Assembly (NCBI GenBank): GCA_022775005.1
Contig: JALFJR010000022.1
Coordinates: forward strand, 1 to 54,463
Length of the DNA stretch: 54,463 nucleotides
DNA from: Parabacteroides sp.
GTDB taxonomy: Bacteria; Bacteroidota; Bacteroidia; Bacteroidales; Tannerellaceae
Reading direction: 5' to 3'
The notes under the pieces were generated by a model. It saw nothing but the letters and a program-made list of their open reading frames with translations. It was not told the origin of the DNA and ran no database searches. Made by a program: the position numbers and the translations under genes. Below, one piece after another: positions 53,186-54,463 of this stretch. How positions within the stretch are numbered: the first letter of the stretch is position 1; every line of letters begins with the position of its first letter.

Positions 53186-54460
53186 TCAAATTGTTTCTAA
53201 TCCGATAAAACCTTCATTTTTTAAATTAAGTGCTCTACCAAAACCCTCTTGGTAACCATCTATGTGAATTTCTGCACAATGAGGGGCTTTCATGAACCAT
53301 TCTACCATAGGATGATGGAGATATAAATCAATGATGTAATCGCCATTACTAAGGATTTTGGGTAGTTGTATATTATATCCTAATTCAAATTTGCCCGATT
53401 TAATGGCTTGCATTTTACCTTTGCAGTGACCTTCTGCTAAGGATGCCATTGGTACTTCATCCATATTTTTGAAGGTTAAAATGGTATCAACTAATATATC
53501 TTCTTGCGTATATCCTTTGATCTTTACATTTAGTTCTTTTTGGTTGGATGCTATGGTAGAAAAGGATTTTACAGAATTGTTAATCTCTATATCATCAATT
53601 GTTATAGTATGCTTTTTCCAGGCTATTCTATCTTTTATGTTATCACTTTCTTTCAAGCTTTCCTTATTGAGGTATAGATTAATTGTATCGTCTGTATTTC
53701 CTTGGTATACGATTTGACCATTTTCTAATAAAACACCTTTACTGCATAGACTTCTAACTGCTGCCATATTATGGCTCACAAACAGTACGGTTCTACCTTC
53801 GCCTTTGGAGACGTCTTGCATCTTGCCGATGGCCTTTTTTTGGAACTCTGCATCACCAACAGCTAAGACTTCGTCGACGACGAGTATCTCGGGCTCGAGA
53901 AAGGCGGCGACTGCGAAGCCGAGGCGAACGGTCATACCTGAAGAGTAACGCTTGACGGGGGTGTCCACATAGCGCTCCACGCCGGCGAAATCGACAATCT
54001 CGTCTAACTTGCGAGTGATCTCCTGACGGGTCATGCCCATGATGGAGCCATTCATGTAGATATTCTCCCGACCGGTCAGCTCGGGATGAAAACCGGTTCC
54101 TACCTCCAGAAGTGAAGCAATGCGGCCTTGGGCTCGAATGGTTCCAGTTGTGGGGGAGGTTACTCGGGAGAGGAGCTTCAGTAACGTGGATTTACCGGCT
54201 CCATTCTTTCCAATGATTCCAACCACATCACCTTGTTTTACATCGAAGGTAATGTCTTTTAGTGCCCAAACGTAATCGGAAGAACCTTTTTTGCTGCGGT
54301 CGTTGGTCTCACCGATCTTTAAATAGGGATCTTCTTGCCGCAAGACGGTTGTCTTCCACCAACGATTCAGGTCGTGCGAGAGGGTCCCTGTCCCAACAAG
54401 ACCCAGTTTATAGAGTTTTCCTACATGATCGAATTGGATGGCTGTAGTGCTCATATTCAT
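53186..54460 (-). CDS. ABC transporter ATPase of polysaccharide export (Wzt-like)
   Basis: 424 residues. The start (ATG at 54458-54460, or at 54452-54454) lies 3 nt from the right edge. The ABC domain has Walker A GKNGAGKST (84-92), signature YSSGM in place of LSGGQ, Walker B LVVDEVLAVGD and the H-loop SHN. The remaining residues (about 240-424) form a separate beta-rich domain like the carbohydrate-binding Wzt C-terminal domain that selects which polymer is exported. The ABC part is rich in G+C and the C-terminal part very AT-rich, with the switch near 53760. The permease (Wzm) would be expected just beyond the right edge. Confidence 0.9.
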   Translation of the reverse strand: MNMSTTAIQFDHVGKLYKLGLVGTGTLSHDLNRWWKTTVLRQEDPYLKIGETNDRSKKGSSDYVWALKDITFDVKQGDVVGIIGKNGAGKSTLLKLLSRVTSPTTGTIRAQGRIASLLEVGTGFHPELTGRENIYMNGSIMGMTRQEITRKLDEIVDFAGVERYVDTPVKRYSSGMTVRLGFAVAAFLEPEILVVDEVLAVGDAEFQKKAIGKMQDVSKGEGRTVLFVSHNMAAVRSLCSKGVLLENGQIVYQGNTDDTINLYLNKESLKESDNIKDRIAWKKHTITIDDIEINNSVKSFSTIASNQKELNVKIKGYTQEDILVDTILTFKNMDEVPMASLAEGHCKGKMQAIKSGKFELGYNIQLPKILSNGDYIIDLYLHHPMVEWFMKAPHCAEIHIDGYQEGFGRALNLKNEGFIGLETI

Positions 54461-54463
54461 TGA

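Noticed and set aside
28968-54460. Invertible (phase-variable) promoters as in Bacteroides capsule loci
   Set aside because: I looked for promoter elements between longer inverted repeats in the gaps at 31542, 33588, 40481, 43133 and 52296 and saw none. The true operon start is outside the window, so this holds only for the part visible.
1-54463. tRNA, rRNA, riboswitch or insertion-sequence features
   Set aside because: No cloverleaf, rRNA core sequence, riboswitch core or transposase with terminal repeats was recognised by eye on either strand; the Rpn-type gene has no flanking inverted repeats.

Overview
This window looks like a chromosomal segment of a Bacteroidales bacterium, plausibly Parabacteroides or a relative; the genus is a guess. 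It carries the Bacteroides aerotolerance (Bat) operon. Several genes are preceded by the Bacteroidetes -7 element TAnnTTTG, in four places with a TTTG-like -33 box 19-20 nt upstream. Recognisable Shine-Dalgarno sequences are rare. It also holds a long polysaccharide locus with overlapping glycosyltransferase genes. No tRNA, rRNA, CRISPR array, insertion sequence or integrase was seen.

Region 1 (232-9131, minus strand) is one operon: moxR, a DUF58 gene, a BatD-like membrane gene, batA, a fused batB-batC, batD, batE and a PAP2 phosphatase. The products form a membrane and periplasmic assembly of von Willebrand A, TPR and Ig-like proteins served by a MoxR ATPase.

Region 2 (9275-14005, minus) is a housekeeping operon: nspC (carboxynorspermidine decarboxylase), ftsY, rimO, a small HU protein, and an HU-like protein joined through one membrane segment to a LysM domain. 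A 295-bp spacer with two families of 11-bp tandem repeats separates it from uvrD/pcrA (to 16637). Divergent from uvrD are a LytS-type histidine kinase and LytTR regulator, then recQ with its own promoter inside the regulator's 3' end, then a DUF5686-like outer-membrane protein.

Region 3 (22942-28920, minus) is a heavy-metal efflux operon: a small His/Cys-rich protein, an adaptor lipoprotein with a 19-histidine tail, a CusA/CzcA-type RND pump and a TolC-type channel.

Region 4 (28968-54460, minus, running off the right edge) is a capsule/exopolysaccharide locus. It holds 7 GT2, 6 GT4, one GT32-like and one GT-D (DUF1792) glycosyltransferase, three acyltransferases, a pyruvyltransferase-family protein, an EpsG-type polymerase, a YdcF protein, a phosphoglycosyl transferase and a Wzt-like ABC ATPase. 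Interspersed are genes not expected in sugar assembly: an Rpn-type nuclease with its own promoter, a Panacea-domain antitoxin-like gene with a short and possibly truncated partner, a P-loop ATPase fragment, and a membrane-anchored GH88/GH105-like protein. G+C content and GC skew change abruptly along the locus, including inside the ABC ATPase gene, so it looks like a recent mosaic. The most unusual items are the HU-TM-LysM protein, the Panacea pair, the mosaic ATPase and the hydrolase-like protein.
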